A program made the translations under genes and the position numbers. From JBBDIX01 sp050486225 (GTDB lineage Bacteria; Actinomycetota; Nitriliruptoria; Nitriliruptorales; Nitriliruptoraceae), in the NCBI GenBank assembly GCA_050486225.1, contig JBJHCV010000007.1, forward strand, positions 97,071-161,070: a stretch of 64,000 nucleotides of DNA. Reading direction: 5' to 3'. This document shows positions 35,296 through 44,377 of this stretch, one piece after another. Positions within the stretch are counted from its first letter, which is position 1. Each line of letters starts with the position of its first letter. The notes below the pieces were generated by a model. That model saw nothing but the letters and a program-made list of their open reading frames with translations, was not told the DNA's origin and ran no database searches.

Positions 35296-36408
35296 CTACG
35301 GCGCCAGGGCGTGCAGTCCGTCCGCGTCGCCGCCCAGCCCCTCGACGATGATCAGGGCGTTGCGACGCATCAGTTCGAGGTACGAGTGCTCCGGGTCGCC
35401 GGGGCTGCCCGGCAGGATGTCGTCCGACAGCCCGTCGTGGTAGGCCACGCCGGTCTCCTCGGCGATGACCTCCAGCACCGGTGTCGGGAACACCTCGCTG
35501 CCGAACACGGCGGGCACGTCGAGCGCGCGGATCAGGTCGATGAGACGACGAACCTCGGCGGCGGACGGCTCGGAGTGGTCCGCCATCTGAACGGCGACCG
35601 CGAACTCGAGCCCGTGGTCGCGCGCGAGGTAGGTCCAGGCGTCGTGGTAGGTCACCAGCACCCGCTGGTCCGGAGGGATCGTGTCGACGGCCGCGGCGAC
35701 GGCCGTGTCGAGCCGCAGCAGGTCCGCGCGCAGGTCGTCCGCCCGCAGCCGCATGTCGGCGGCGCCGTCTGGGTCGAGTTCGCTCAGCGTCGACAGGATG
35801 GTGTCGACCATCACCGCGGCGTTGCGCAGCGAGGTCCACACGTGGGGATTGGGCCCGAGGTTGGGCCCGTCGTCGCCTCCGTGTGTGTGGCCGTCGTCCT
35901 CGCCGTGGGTGTGGCCGTGCCCGTCGTGACCGTCGTCGTGGTCGTGCGCGTGGTCGAACACGAGTTGGTCGTCGACCAGCGCCCGCTCGCCGAGCAGCAC
36001 GAGCGTCGCACCGTCGGGCAGGTTGCGTTCGGCCAGGTCCACCGCGAACGGGTTGAGTCCGAGCCCCACCCCGAAGAAGACGTCGGCCTCGGCCAGGCGC
36101 ATCGCGTCGCGGGGCCGCGGTGACCAGGTGTGTGCGTCCGCGCCGGAGGGCACGAGCGAGCGCACGTCCACGCGATCACCGCCGACCCGTGCGACCAGGT
36201 CGGCGATCGGTGACACGGTCGCGACCACCACGAGCGGCTCGACGGGTGCGGTGGCCTCGTCGGACGCCGACTCCTCGGACTCGTCCGGAGCGTCGGCCGG
36301 GAAGCTCGGATCGGTCTGTCCGGTCGAGCAGGCCGTGAGCAGCAGCAGGGCCGTCAGCGTGAGCGCGATGCGCCGCGTCCAGGGTGTCGTCGAGCCTGGC
36401 CTCGGCAT
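35296..36408 (-). CDS. znuA: Zinc ABC transporter substrate-binding lipoprotein
   Basis: 370 residues. Signal with lipobox LLTAC. Cluster A-I fold: VVATVSPIADLVARVGGDRV, the metal-binding His in DAHTWSPRP, HVWTSLRN, YHDAWTYLARDHG and the late SEVFPTP. A His/Asp-rich loop at about 152-180 is typical of zinc-binding ZnuA proteins. It delivers zinc to ZnuB-ZnuC encoded upstream on the same strand. Its own promoter region contains an imperfect palindrome shared with the gene at 38853. ATG with GGAGG nine bases upstream. Confidence 0.9.
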   Translation of the reverse strand: MPRPGSTTPWTRRIALTLTALLLLTACSTGQTDPSFPADAPDESEESASDEATAPVEPLVVVATVSPIADLVARVGGDRVDVRSLVPSGADAHTWSPRPRDAMRLAEADVFFGVGLGLNPFAVDLAERNLPDGATLVLLGERALVDDQLVFDHAHDHDDGHDGHGHTHGEDDGHTHGGDDGPNLGPNPHVWTSLRNAAVMVDTILSTLSELDPDGAADMRLRADDLRADLLRLDTAVAAAVDTIPPDQRVLVTYHDAWTYLARDHGLEFAVAVQMADHSEPSAAEVRRLIDLIRALDVPAVFGSEVFPTPVLEVIAEETGVAYHDGLSDDILPGSPGDPEHSYLELMRRNALIIVEGLGGDADGLHALAP

Positions 36409-36453
36409 CCCGGGGACCTCCGTCGTCGCGATCGGGTGACGGCGGTCGCCACC

Positions 36454-36474
36454 TTGTTGCGAACGACTTGCAGG
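36454..36474. promoter_or_regulatory. Zur-like operator candidate upstream of znuA
   Basis: Imperfect palindrome with core TTGCGAACGACTTGCAG, 46 bases before the znuA start. It shares 15 of 20 bases, with only transitions differing, with a site upstream of the His-rich secreted protein gene. It is AT-richer than its surroundings. The link to a zinc regulator is inferred from the genes it precedes. Confidence 0.55.
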
Positions 36475-36488
36475 TTATCCTCCGGTGG

Positions 36489-37025
36489 TCACTGCCCGGC
36501 ACCGACTCCCCGCTGGACGTCGAGCGTGTGGTGGACGACCTCGTGCGCGACCCACCGCAGTGCATCCTCGACGGTGCCGTGGCCCCACTCGGGATGGGTG
36601 AAGCCGGTGTCGTGGGCGAGCGACTCGACGGCTCGTTGCAGATCGTCGGCCGAGCACGCAACGGACCAGGGCGCGGACACCGCGGGCAGCGCCATGTAGC
36701 GCCGCGCTCGGCCGAGTTCGTCGGGATCGAATCCGGCCCATGACACGGACGGGTCCGCACTGAGGCCGTGCAGGCGTTCCGCCCAGGCGCGCACGACGTC
36801 GGCGACGTGCCACACGTACGCGGACGGGCTCCACTCCGACGGCTCTACGGGCTGGGTCGCGTCGTGCCCCTCGAGGAGGTGTGCGAACGTCGCGGGCGCA
36901 TCCCGCACCATGCGTAGGCACTCGTCGCCACGGGTCCGCCAGTCGAATCCGCACTCGTCGCACGTCGGCGGGGCTCCGGCGTTGGGCAGCATCTCGGCGA
37001 TCGCCGCAGCGAGGAACGGGGTCAT
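36489..37025 (-). CDS. DinB-superfamily protein
   Basis: 178 residues. A four-helix DinB-like core with putative metal ligands in YVWHVADVVRAWAERL and the C-terminal HEVVHHTLDVQRG. An N-terminal CDECGFDWRTRGDEC adds three Cys that could bind metal. Family members are often thiol-dependent transferases, but this one's reaction is unknown. It overlaps the znuB stop by 4 bases (ATGA), so it is co-expressed with the zinc transporter. Confidence 0.82.
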   Translation of the reverse strand: MTPFLAAAIAEMLPNAGAPPTCDECGFDWRTRGDECLRMVRDAPATFAHLLEGHDATQPVEPSEWSPSAYVWHVADVVRAWAERLHGLSADPSVSWAGFDPDELGRARRYMALPAVSAPWSVACSADDLQRAVESLAHDTGFTHPEWGHGTVEDALRWVAHEVVHHTLDVQRGVGAGQ

Positions 37026-37873
37026 GTCGACTCCTCCGAGATGCGTGCGCGCGACGGAGCCCGTCGTGCGATCTGGCCGCTGGCGGCGAAGGTCAGGGCG
37101 AACACCGCCGTGCCAGCCAGCACGATCGCCGGGCCGCTGGGCACGTCGAGGTGGAACGACCCGTACAGGCCGACGACGGCGGAGATCACGCCGAGTCCCG
37201 TCGCGGTGACCAGCAACCGGGCGAAGGTGCGTGCGACGAGTCGGGCGGTTGCCGCGGGCAGCACCACCGCAGCGGCGATCAGCAGCGCGCCGAGCACGTG
37301 CACCGACGCCACGACCACCGCAGCCGTGGCGAGGTTGAGCACCAGTTCAACGCGACGCACGTCGATGCCGTGGACACCGGAGACCTCGCGGTCGAACGTC
37401 ACGAACACCAGTCGCTTGTAGCCGACGAACAGCAGACCGAACGCGACCGTGGCGACACCGGCCGCCACCCACAGGTCCCGCGTCGCGATCCCCAGGATGT
37501 TGCCGAACAGCACCGACTCGAGGTTCAGGCGGGTGGGCACGATCGCGAGCACCACGATGCCGAGCGAGAACGCGGCGGTGGTGACGATCCCGATCGCGGC
37601 GTCCTCGTGCAGCCCCCGGCGGCGGCTCACACGGTCGATCAGCAGGGCGGCGACCACCGTGGCGACGGCGGCCCCGACGTACAGGTCGGCGCCGAATGCG
37701 ACACCGACGGCGACCCCACCGATGACGCTGTGGGCGAGCCCGTGGCCGATGTAGCTCATGCGTCGCAGCACGATCGGCACCGACAGGGCGCCGCACAGCG
37801 CGCCCACGAGCACCCCCGCGACCAGCGCACGGCTGAAGAACCCGTACGCCATCGGGTCGGTCAGCCACCTCAC
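37022..37873 (-). CDS. znuB: Zinc ABC transporter permease
   Basis: 283 residues, about eight membrane segments. ABC-3 family features: RRMSYIGHGLAHSVIGGVA, LFGNILGIATRDLW and LGALLIAAAVVLPAATARL. It forms the membrane channel of the zinc-type importer. GTG start at 37871-37873 overlaps the znuC stop by 4 bases. Confidence 0.92.
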   Translation of the reverse strand: MRWLTDPMAYGFFSRALVAGVLVGALCGALSVPIVLRRMSYIGHGLAHSVIGGVAVGVAFGADLYVGAAVATVVAALLIDRVSRRRGLHEDAAIGIVTTAAFSLGIVVLAIVPTRLNLESVLFGNILGIATRDLWVAAGVATVAFGLLFVGYKRLVFVTFDREVSGVHGIDVRRVELVLNLATAAVVVASVHVLGALLIAAAVVLPAATARLVARTFARLLVTATGLGVISAVVGLYGSFHLDVPSGPAIVLAGTAVFALTFAASGQIARRAPSRARISEEST

Positions 37874-38700
37874 GTGACACCTCGCGCATGGTCGGTGGCC
37901 GAGTGCAGGGGGATGGCCTCCGCGTCGGTGACGACTGGACGGGTCCCGTCGTGGATGACCCGCAGTCCCGGCCCGTAGGTGCGTGTCAGCACGTCCTCGC
38001 GCAGCACCTCCGCGGGGCGGCCGTCCGCCGTGATCGTGCCGTTGACGCACAGGATTCGTGGCAGGTGCGCGGCGACGAAGTTGAGGTCGTGGGTGGTCAG
38101 GACCACGGTCAGGCCCTCGTGGTGCAGTTCGCCCAGCAGACGCAGCATCTCGGCCCGGGTCGTGAGGTCCACCCCGGAGGTCGGCTCGTCGAGCAGGAGC
38201 AGATCACACCGGCGAAGGAGCGACCTGGCGAGGAACATGCGTTGGCGCTGTCCGCCCGACAGGTCGGAGATCGGATGGTCCGCGACGTGGGTGATGCCCA
38301 GTCGTTCGAGCAGTGCGTCGGCGGTGGTCCGCTCTCGCCGCGAGAACCACGGCACCCAGCGGCTCGCGGCGGTGTCTCCGAGGAGGACGACCTCTCGGAC
38401 GGTCAACGGGAAGTCCCAGTCGATCGTCGCGAGCTGTGGCACGTAGCCGACGCCTCGCGGGGGTCGACCGAATCGGACTGACTGCTGCAGGACCTGGAGG
38501 GTGCCGCCGTGCAGGTCGGCACGGCCGGTCAGCAGGCGAAGCAGGGTCGTCTTTCCGGCGCCCGAGGGGCCGACGAGGCCGACGAACTCTCCCCGGTGCA
38601 CGGTGAAGTCGAGGTCGGCGAGCACCCGGGCACGCCCGTAGCCACCCGAGACGCTGGTGGCCTCGACGGCATGAGGGTGGAGCGGGGGCGTGTCAGACAC
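37870..38700 (-). CDS. znuC: Zinc ABC transporter ATP-binding protein
   Basis: 276 residues. Walker A GPSGAGKTT, signature LSGGQRQR, Walker B LLLLDEPTS, and the metal-type Q-loop VGYVPQLATIDWDFPLTV. It energises ZnuB. GTG start; first gene of znuC-znuB-dinB. An inverted repeat GTGCGT-N6-ACGCAC lies 23-40 bases upstream. Manganese cannot be excluded as substrate from the ATPase alone; the His-rich ZnuA favours zinc. Confidence 0.92.
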   Translation of the reverse strand: MSDTPPLHPHAVEATSVSGGYGRARVLADLDFTVHRGEFVGLVGPSGAGKTTLLRLLTGRADLHGGTLQVLQQSVRFGRPPRGVGYVPQLATIDWDFPLTVREVVLLGDTAASRWVPWFSRRERTTADALLERLGITHVADHPISDLSGGQRQRMFLARSLLRRCDLLLLDEPTSGVDLTTRAEMLRLLGELHHEGLTVVLTTHDLNFVAAHLPRILCVNGTITADGRPAEVLREDVLTRTYGPGLRVIHDGTRPVVTDAEAIPLHSATDHARGVT

Positions 38701-38722
38701 CAGGGCTCGTCCGGGTCAGCAG

Positions 38723-38740
38723 GTGCGTCAGCCTACGCAC
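38723..38740. promoter_or_regulatory. Inverted repeat upstream of znuC
   Basis: GTGCGT-CAGCCT-ACGCAC, perfect 6-base arms, 23 bases before the znuC start. Position fits an operator or promoter element. It differs in sequence from the two Zur-like sites. Confidence 0.3.
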
Positions 38741-38852
38741 GAGGCGGGGCGGCACGTGCGGGCCGGGCCCCACCCCGCGGACGCATGACCCATGACCCGT
38801 GACCTGCCGGGCCCCCCGGAGGGACCGGCGTGGTCTCGAGCCGCGTCGTCGG

Positions 38853-39374
38853 TCAGGCCCCGTCCGAGGCGTTCCCGCGGCGTCGTGCCAGCCGTCCGGC
38901 ACCGAGCAGGCCCACCACGAGGCCACCGGCCCCGGAGAGAGCCAGCGGCGCCACGGTGGACTCGTCGACGCCGCCCTCGGGGCAGGTCGTCGCGAGCAGT
39001 TGGGCGTCGTCCGCGAGGTCACCGGTGATCCGGTCGGCGTCGGCCTCGATCTGGTCGAGCGGGTACAGGTCGCTCACCCAGACGTACGGCGGGGCGTTGC
39101 GGCTCGTGACGCTGCGGACGGGCTCGTCGATGTGCAGTTCCGCGTGGGTCACCCTGTCACTGCCGGTGAGTTCCCAGCGGATCGTTCCCTCACCCGTCAC
39201 GCGGCAGTCGACCGTCGACTGGCCGTCCCAGATGACTGCGTCCGCGTAGTCGCCATAGGCCTCGCCGTGGTCGTGGCCATGACCGTCGTCGTGGGCGACG
39301 GCAGCCGTCGTACCCAGCGCGAGCGTCGTGGAGATGAGCACGGTGGTGGACAGGAGTCGGTGAGCGAACCGCAT
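38853..39374 (-). CDS. Secreted His-rich envelope protein, probably zinc-responsive
   Basis: 173 residues. A signal peptide (about 1-27, ending AAVAHD) is followed directly by HDDGHGHDHG, a metal-binding stretch. The middle is a beta-rich domain with one Cys, and a second Cys follows in TTCPEGG. The C-terminus has a hydrophobic segment followed by RLARRRG, a surface-anchor-like ending without LPxTG. No family recognised. The location beside znu genes and the shared upstream palindrome suggest a role in zinc capture. Confidence 0.65.
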   Translation of the reverse strand: MRFAHRLLSTTVLISTTLALGTTAAVAHDDGHGHDHGEAYGDYADAVIWDGQSTVDCRVTGEGTIRWELTGSDRVTHAELHIDEPVRSVTSRNAPPYVWVSDLYPLDQIEADADRITGDLADDAQLLATTCPEGGVDESTVAPLALSGAGGLVVGLLGAGRLARRRGNASDGA

Positions 39375-39440
39375 GGTGGTCTCGGGTCAGGACGTGCGCG
39401 TCGTCTGCGCAGGGACAGGGGGCGGTGACCCTAGTCGTTC

Positions 39441-39461
39441 TTGCGAACCGCTCGCAACAAT
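39441..39461. promoter_or_regulatory. Zur-like operator candidate upstream of the His-rich protein
   Basis: Perfect inverted repeat TTGCGA-ACCGC-TCGCAA, followed by CAAT, 67 bases before the start at 39374. On the other strand it aligns with the znuA-upstream site. Same caution: regulator assignment is inferred. Confidence 0.55.
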
Positions 39462-39528
39462 GGCAGTTTCGTGCCGGGCGCAGGACCCACGGGCGGCGGG
39501 ATCCCGCAGACACTCCGGAGGTGGCGCG

Positions 39529-40761
39529 TCAGTGCGCGGCTGTCGTCTGCCGGTTGGTGCCCGTACGGGGTAGTCGCGTGACGAGTGCGACGAGCACGGC
39601 GACGGCGGTGAGCTGGACGGCCAGCATCGTCGGCGTGAAGCCGAACCGGTCCGCGGACCACCCGAACGCGACCTGCAGCGGGACCAGTCCGACCAGCGAG
39701 AACAGGCTGGTGGTCACGCCTCCAGCGTCGGGAACGGCGGCCAGCGACCGGGCCCTCAGGATCGGCCACAACGGTGCCATCGCAGCGTTGCGGGGACCGA
39801 CGAGCACCAGTCGCCAGCCGACGCCCGGGGCCAGCAGCCACGCGGGGTAGAGCACGGCGGTGCCGACGCACGACGCGACGAGGATCGGCACGGCGTCGAC
39901 GCGCGTCAGCATCCGGTCGAGGGTCAGCAGGGCGAGCAGCGTCGCCGACATTCCGATGGCGACATGCACGCCGACCGTCGCCTGCGACGCGCCGACGTCG
40001 TCGCGCAGCCACACCGGCTCGAAGAGTTCGGACAGCCCGAGCACCTCCTGCACGAGCAGGGCTGCGAGCCACAGCCGGGCCGTCTGGTCACGTACGACCG
40101 ACCGGACGTTGTCGCGGATGCGTGTCAGCGGGGTCACCCCGTCCGGGCGGGATGCCGGCGGTGGGAAGACACTCCCTGCGAGCAGCGCCGCGTACCCGCA
40201 GGTCGCGACTCCCGCCGTGACGAGCAGCACGCGGTGGTCCACGCCCTGCCACGCGGCGACGGACACCGCAGCGGGAGCGAGCAGTGCCCCGGTCGTGTCC
40301 AGCAGCGTCGACCGCCCGGCGATGCGTTCGACGTCCTGCGGGTGTGCCTCGACCAGCACGATGTCGGCCGTGTTCGCGAGTGGCCCGGACGCGACGCCGA
40401 TGAGCGCGAACGCCGCGACGAGCCATCCGAACGTCGGGGCGCCGGCCGCGAGCAGCAGCGCGGCACCCCAGCCGAACGCACCCCACACGAGCAGGGGGCG
40501 ACGCCGCACCACGTCGACGGCCGCTCCGGAGATCGGTTCGACCACCCCTGCGACGGAGAAGAGCACCTGCCAGAGCCAGCCGACCTGCACGACGGTCAGT
40601 CCGACCCGGGCCTGCAGGCTCGGCATGAGCACGAGCAGGAGGCCCGACGTCAGCTCGTCGGTGAACCGTGCGAACAGGGTGAGGACCGTCGCCCGGTCGT
40701 CGAGGTCGTCGCGGCGACGCAGGGATCCGAGGCCGAGCGCGTTGGCGAGGCGTCGGTACAC
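39529..40761 (-). CDS. Major facilitator superfamily transporter
   Basis: 410 residues with about twelve membrane segments. The N-terminal half contains FARFTDELTSGLLLVLMPSLQ and the central loop LTRIRDNVRSVVRDQTARLW. Substrate unknown; efflux-like. GTG start with GGAGG about five bases upstream. It lies on the same strand as, and upstream of, the His-rich secreted protein gene, but 154 bases with a candidate operator separate them. Confidence 0.85.
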   Translation of the reverse strand: MYRRLANALGLGSLRRRDDLDDRATVLTLFARFTDELTSGLLLVLMPSLQARVGLTVVQVGWLWQVLFSVAGVVEPISGAAVDVVRRRPLLVWGAFGWGAALLLAAGAPTFGWLVAAFALIGVASGPLANTADIVLVEAHPQDVERIAGRSTLLDTTGALLAPAAVSVAAWQGVDHRVLLVTAGVATCGYAALLAGSVFPPPASRPDGVTPLTRIRDNVRSVVRDQTARLWLAALLVQEVLGLSELFEPVWLRDDVGASQATVGVHVAIGMSATLLALLTLDRMLTRVDAVPILVASCVGTAVLYPAWLLAPGVGWRLVLVGPRNAAMAPLWPILRARSLAAVPDAGGVTTSLFSLVGLVPLQVAFGWSADRFGFTPTMLAVQLTAVAVLVALVTRLPRTGTNRQTTAAH

Positions 40762-40776
40762 CGCGACCTCCGTCGG

Positions 40777-41841
40777 TCAGACCCGGTCGACGACGCGGTT
40801 GCGCCCCTGTCCCTTGGCCTCGTACATCAGGTGGTCGACCCTCGTGAGGAGCCGATCGATCGACTCCTCGCCGTCGAACTCGGTGATTCCGAACGAGGCG
40901 GTCACGTGGTGGCCACCGGGGCGACCGTGTGAGATCTGGCGGCGCACGCGTTCGCCCAGCATGGATGCCTGGTCGGCACTGGAGTGGGGGGTGACGACCA
41001 GGAACTCCTCGCCGCCCCATCGCGCCACGAAGTCCGACTCACGCAGGGTCGCCTGCAGGATCGACGCGACACCTCGAAGGACGTCGTCGCCGGCGGCGTG
41101 ACCGTGCCGGTCGTTGACGGTCTTGAACTCGTCGAGGTCGATGAGCATCACCGACAGGGGTGACCCGTACCTGATCGTGCGTTGGGTCTCTCGTCCGAGC
41201 ACCTCGATCGCCCCGCGACGGTTGGCCAGGCCCGTCAGGGGGTCGGTCGTGGCGAGTTCCTCGAGCAACTGCGCGCGCGCCAGTGCGGTGTTGAGTCGCT
41301 CACGACCGATCGTCGCGGTGGTGGACAGGACGAGCACGAGCGCCAACGCACCGATCAGGCGCAGCACCTGCGTCGCGTCGGCCGGTTGTGCGCCGTGCAC
41401 CCAGACAGCGACGCTGGCGAACAGTGCGACGATCGCGACGAGGGCACCGGTGGCCAGCAGCGCCATCCGTGCGGGAACCAGCGCGAAGGCGCCCACGATC
41501 ACCACGGCCAGACCGAGTGCCGTCGGGGCCAGGAGTCCCGGGGTGACCCCCTCGAACAGGTGGTGCGACCACGACACGAGGACCGCGAGGCCCGCCACGA
41601 CGAGGCCCCCCTGCATGATGCGGTCGGCGCGGTCGGGAAACCGGCGCACGCCGACGAACGCACCGAGGAGCGCGACGGTGATCGCCCCTCGCTCGGCGGC
41701 CGACAGCGCATCTGGGGCGCCGGCGACGAACCATCCGGACAGATTGACCAGGAGGGCCACGGCGAGGGCGGTCGAGTACGTGATCCGTGTGCGGTGGGTG
41801 ATCTGTTCGATGTCTCGCTGGACGTCTTCCATGGGATGCAC
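40777..41841 (-). CDS. Membrane-bound diguanylate cyclase (GGDEF)
   Basis: 354 residues. The N-terminal half has about six membrane segments without a recognised sensor domain. The GGDEF domain (about 190-350) has DPLTGLANRRG, LIDLDEFKTVNDRHGHAAGD and an intact GGEEF. RESD precedes GGEEF by five residues and forms an RxxD inhibitory site. It should make cyclic di-GMP and be product-inhibited. The start is uncertain: GTG at 41841 or ATG three codons later; neither has a good ribosome binding site. Confidence 0.92.
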   Translation of the reverse strand: MHPMEDVQRDIEQITHRTRITYSTALAVALLVNLSGWFVAGAPDALSAAERGAITVALLGAFVGVRRFPDRADRIMQGGLVVAGLAVLVSWSHHLFEGVTPGLLAPTALGLAVVIVGAFALVPARMALLATGALVAIVALFASVAVWVHGAQPADATQVLRLIGALALVLVLSTTATIGRERLNTALARAQLLEELATTDPLTGLANRRGAIEVLGRETQRTIRYGSPLSVMLIDLDEFKTVNDRHGHAAGDDVLRGVASILQATLRESDFVARWGGEEFLVVTPHSSADQASMLGERVRRQISHGRPGGHHVTASFGITEFDGEESIDRLLTRVDHLMYEAKGQGRNRVVDRV

Positions 41842-41881
41842 GCCGCAGTCGGGGGAGACGAAGCCTAGGCGAGTCGCGCGA

Positions 41882-43321
41882 TCACGGCAGAGGGGTGAGC
41901 AGTTGGTCGACGGGGGCGAAGTCGTCGGTCAGCACGGCGGCGTCGCCGGTGAACTGGTCGAGGTCCGCCCCGTCGATCACGGTGTAGGTGGTCGTGAGAT
42001 CGAACGGCGCGTCCGAGGCCACGACGACGTGGTTGCCGCCGACCTCGGCGTGGGGTCGTTCGAAGGCGCCGGGTCGGCTGATGACCGCGACGTGGGTGAA
42101 CACGTCGCTGACGGTGGCGACCTGAGCCCGCAGGAAGTCCTTGGGGCCGTGGTCGAGCACGTTCATCACGTAGATGCCTCCGGGGCGGAGACGCTCGTGG
42201 AGAGCCTGCGTGAACTCGCGTGTCGCCAGGTGCCACGGGACCGCGACCCCGCCGAATGCGTCGCCGATCACGACGTCGTGGCTCCCCGGAGCCACCAGGT
42301 CCAGGGTCGTGCGGGCGTCGCCGGTCAGGATCGTGACGTCGGGGCCGGGTTCGAACCCGAGTTCGTCGACCGCGAGGTCGACCAGCAGCGCGTCGAGTTC
42401 CAGGACCGTCGACGTGGACCCCGGGTGGACGACACGCAGCCAGCGCGGCATGGTGAGCGCCCCGCCGCCGACGTGCAGCACGTCCAGCGGGCGACGGTCG
42501 GGTGCGAACGAGGTGATGGCGTCACCGAACCACCCGGTGTAGGCGAACTCGAGGTGGGAGGGATCTGCGAGGTCGACGTGGCTGTGGCGCAGCGTGTCCA
42601 GCCACAGCACGTACTGGTCCTCGCCCACCTGTTCGATGCGTGCGCAGTAGTACGCGGACTCGTGGTCACACGGATGCGCGGCGGCGAACGAGATCGCGCC
42701 CGCGAGCAGCAGACCGAGCGTCGTCGCCGCGACGTTCGTGCGCGCACGTTGCAGCCACAGGCCCACGACCACCCCGAGCACGATCAGGCCGACCCCGACG
42801 ATCCGGATCACCGGTCGGGTCGGCAGGGCCGCGACGAGGACGAACCCGGTCACGAACGTGCCGAAGATCGCTCCGGCGGTCCCGATCGCCGACAGGCGTC
42901 CGACGACCCGCCCCGTCTCGTCGAGCGACTCGAGCTGGATCTTGACGATCGCAGGAGTGACCGCGGTCAGCACCGCCGCGGGGGCGAAGAACCCGGCGAA
43001 CGTGAGCACGACGGTGGTGGTGGCACCCGCGCCGCGGAGACCCGCACCGAGACCGTCCACGAGCGGGATGGTCACGAGCGCGAGGATCCCGCCGGCGACG
43101 ATCAGCGGGCCGATCATGGTGCGAGGGTCGACCCGGTCGGCCGCACGACCACCCCACCACGAACCGACGGCGATGCCGGCGAGGATCACGCCGATGATCG
43201 ACGTGTAGACCTCGAGCGTCACCCCCACGTACGGGGCGAGCAGCCGAGCGGCGAGGATCTCGAGGACGAGAACCGCGGCCGACGACACGAACACGAGTGC
43301 TGCGGCGATGGGTCTGGGCAT
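41882..43321 (-). CDS. Fused membrane / spermidine synthase-like protein
   Basis: 479 residues. Residues about 1-215 hold seven or so membrane segments (LEILAARLLAPYVGVTLEVY, GSWWGGRAADR), typical of the fused MFS/spermidine synthase family. The second half is a Rossmann methyltransferase-like aminopropyltransferase domain (LDVLHVGGGALTMPRWL, STVLELDALLVDLA, VVIGDAFGGVAVP). Whether it makes polyamines is unproven for this fused class. ATG at 43319-43321. Confidence 0.85.
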   Translation of the reverse strand: MPRPIAAALVFVSSAAVLVLEILAARLLAPYVGVTLEVYTSIIGVILAGIAVGSWWGGRAADRVDPRTMIGPLIVAGGILALVTIPLVDGLGAGLRGAGATTTVVLTFAGFFAPAAVLTAVTPAIVKIQLESLDETGRVVGRLSAIGTAGAIFGTFVTGFVLVAALPTRPVIRIVGVGLIVLGVVVGLWLQRARTNVAATTLGLLLAGAISFAAAHPCDHESAYYCARIEQVGEDQYVLWLDTLRHSHVDLADPSHLEFAYTGWFGDAITSFAPDRRPLDVLHVGGGALTMPRWLRVVHPGSTSTVLELDALLVDLAVDELGFEPGPDVTILTGDARTTLDLVAPGSHDVVIGDAFGGVAVPWHLATREFTQALHERLRPGGIYVMNVLDHGPKDFLRAQVATVSDVFTHVAVISRPGAFERPHAEVGGNHVVVASDAPFDLTTTYTVIDGADLDQFTGDAAVLTDDFAPVDQLLTPLP

Positions 43322-43411
43322 GGTGGCGGAGCGTAATACGCTCGACGACCACCACACCCACGGGCGGCGGACGCCGCGCGCGGGTGCTCGACCGCGACGG
43401 ATGGGGTGGCC

Positions 43412-44377
43412 ATGGAGTACCGCCGGCTCGGAAGGTCGGGGCTGAGGGTCAGCGTGCTCAGCTACGGCTCGTGGGTGACGTTCCGCGACCAGCTCGACGT
43501 CGACCTCGCGACGGAGTGCATGGCCGCCGCGTACGAGGCCGGCGTGAACTTCTTCGACAACGCCGAGGTCTACGCCGGCGGGGAGTCCGAGCGGATCATG
43601 GGCGAGGCCCTGCGCCGACTCGACTGGCCTCGCCACTCCTACCTCGTGTCCAGCAAGTACTACTGGGGAATCCTCGACGGACCCAACACCCGCAGCACCC
43701 TCAACCGCCGCTACCTCATCGAGGGCATCGAGGCGTCGCTGGAACGGTTCGGACTGGACCGGCTCGACCTCGTCTACTGCCACCGCCCCGACCCGCACAC
43801 GCCCATCGAGGAGACGGCGCGTGCCATGTCGGACGCCATCGACCGGGGCTACGCGCACTACTGGGGGACGTCGGAGTGGAGCGCGGACGAGATCCGGGCT
43901 GCCTGGGACGTGTGCGACCGGTACGGCTGGCACCGACCGGTCGTCGAGCAGCCCCAGTACAACCTGGTCCACCGCGGGCGGGTGGAGAAGGAGTACCGGC
44001 GCCTGTACGAGGACATCGGGCTCGGTACCACCGTCTGGTCACCGCTCGCGTCGGGCCTGCTGACCGGCAAGTACCTGGACGGGATCCCTGACGACTCACG
44101 GGCGGCGCTCTCCGGCTACGAGTGGCTCCAGAAGCGCATGACCAGCGAGCAGGCGCGGGAGCGCGTGCGTGCCCTGAGACTCGTCGCAGACGAACTCGGG
44201 GTGACCCTGGCGCAGCTCGCGATCGCCTGGTGCGCTCGCAACCCCGACGTGTCGACTGTCATCACCGGTGCGTCCCGCGTCGCCCAGGTGCGTGAGAACC
44301 TGGCCGCGCTGCAGGTCGCCGAACTGCTGACCCCCGACGTGCTCGAACGCATCGACGGGATCTTCCCGCCTTCCTGA
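43412..44377 (+). CDS. Aldo/keto reductase (Kv-beta/YghZ-like)
   Basis: 321 residues. NADPH-dependent TIM barrel: FFDNAEVYAGG (catalytic Asp/Tyr), SSKYYWG (catalytic Lys), DLVYCHRPDP (His), VVEQPQYNLVHR and the C-terminal cofactor motif VITGASRVAQVREN. Closest in pattern to the Kv-beta/YghZ subgroup. Reduces an unknown aldehyde or ketone. The ATG at 43412 is chosen over a GTG two codons upstream. A 10-pair inverted repeat follows the stop. Confidence 0.92.
   Translation: MEYRRLGRSGLRVSVLSYGSWVTFRDQLDVDLATECMAAAYEAGVNFFDNAEVYAGGESERIMGEALRRLDWPRHSYLVSSKYYWGILDGPNTRSTLNRRYLIEGIEASLERFGLDRLDLVYCHRPDPHTPIEETARAMSDAIDRGYAHYWGTSEWSADEIRAAWDVCDRYGWHRPVVEQPQYNLVHRGRVEKEYRRLYEDIGLGTTVWSPLASGLLTGKYLDGIPDDSRAALSGYEWLQKRMTSEQARERVRALRLVADELGVTLAQLAIAWCARNPDVSTVITGASRVAQVRENLAALQVAELLTPDVLERIDGIFPPS

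Noticed and set aside
38780..38802. Repeated ATGACCC/GTGACC words upstream of znuC
   Set aside because: Only three imperfect short copies; too little to call a repeat array.
41114..43336. 740-codon plus-strand frame
   Set aside because: Antisense shadow of the diguanylate cyclase and the fused spermidine synthase genes; repetitive Arg/Asp/Gly composition.
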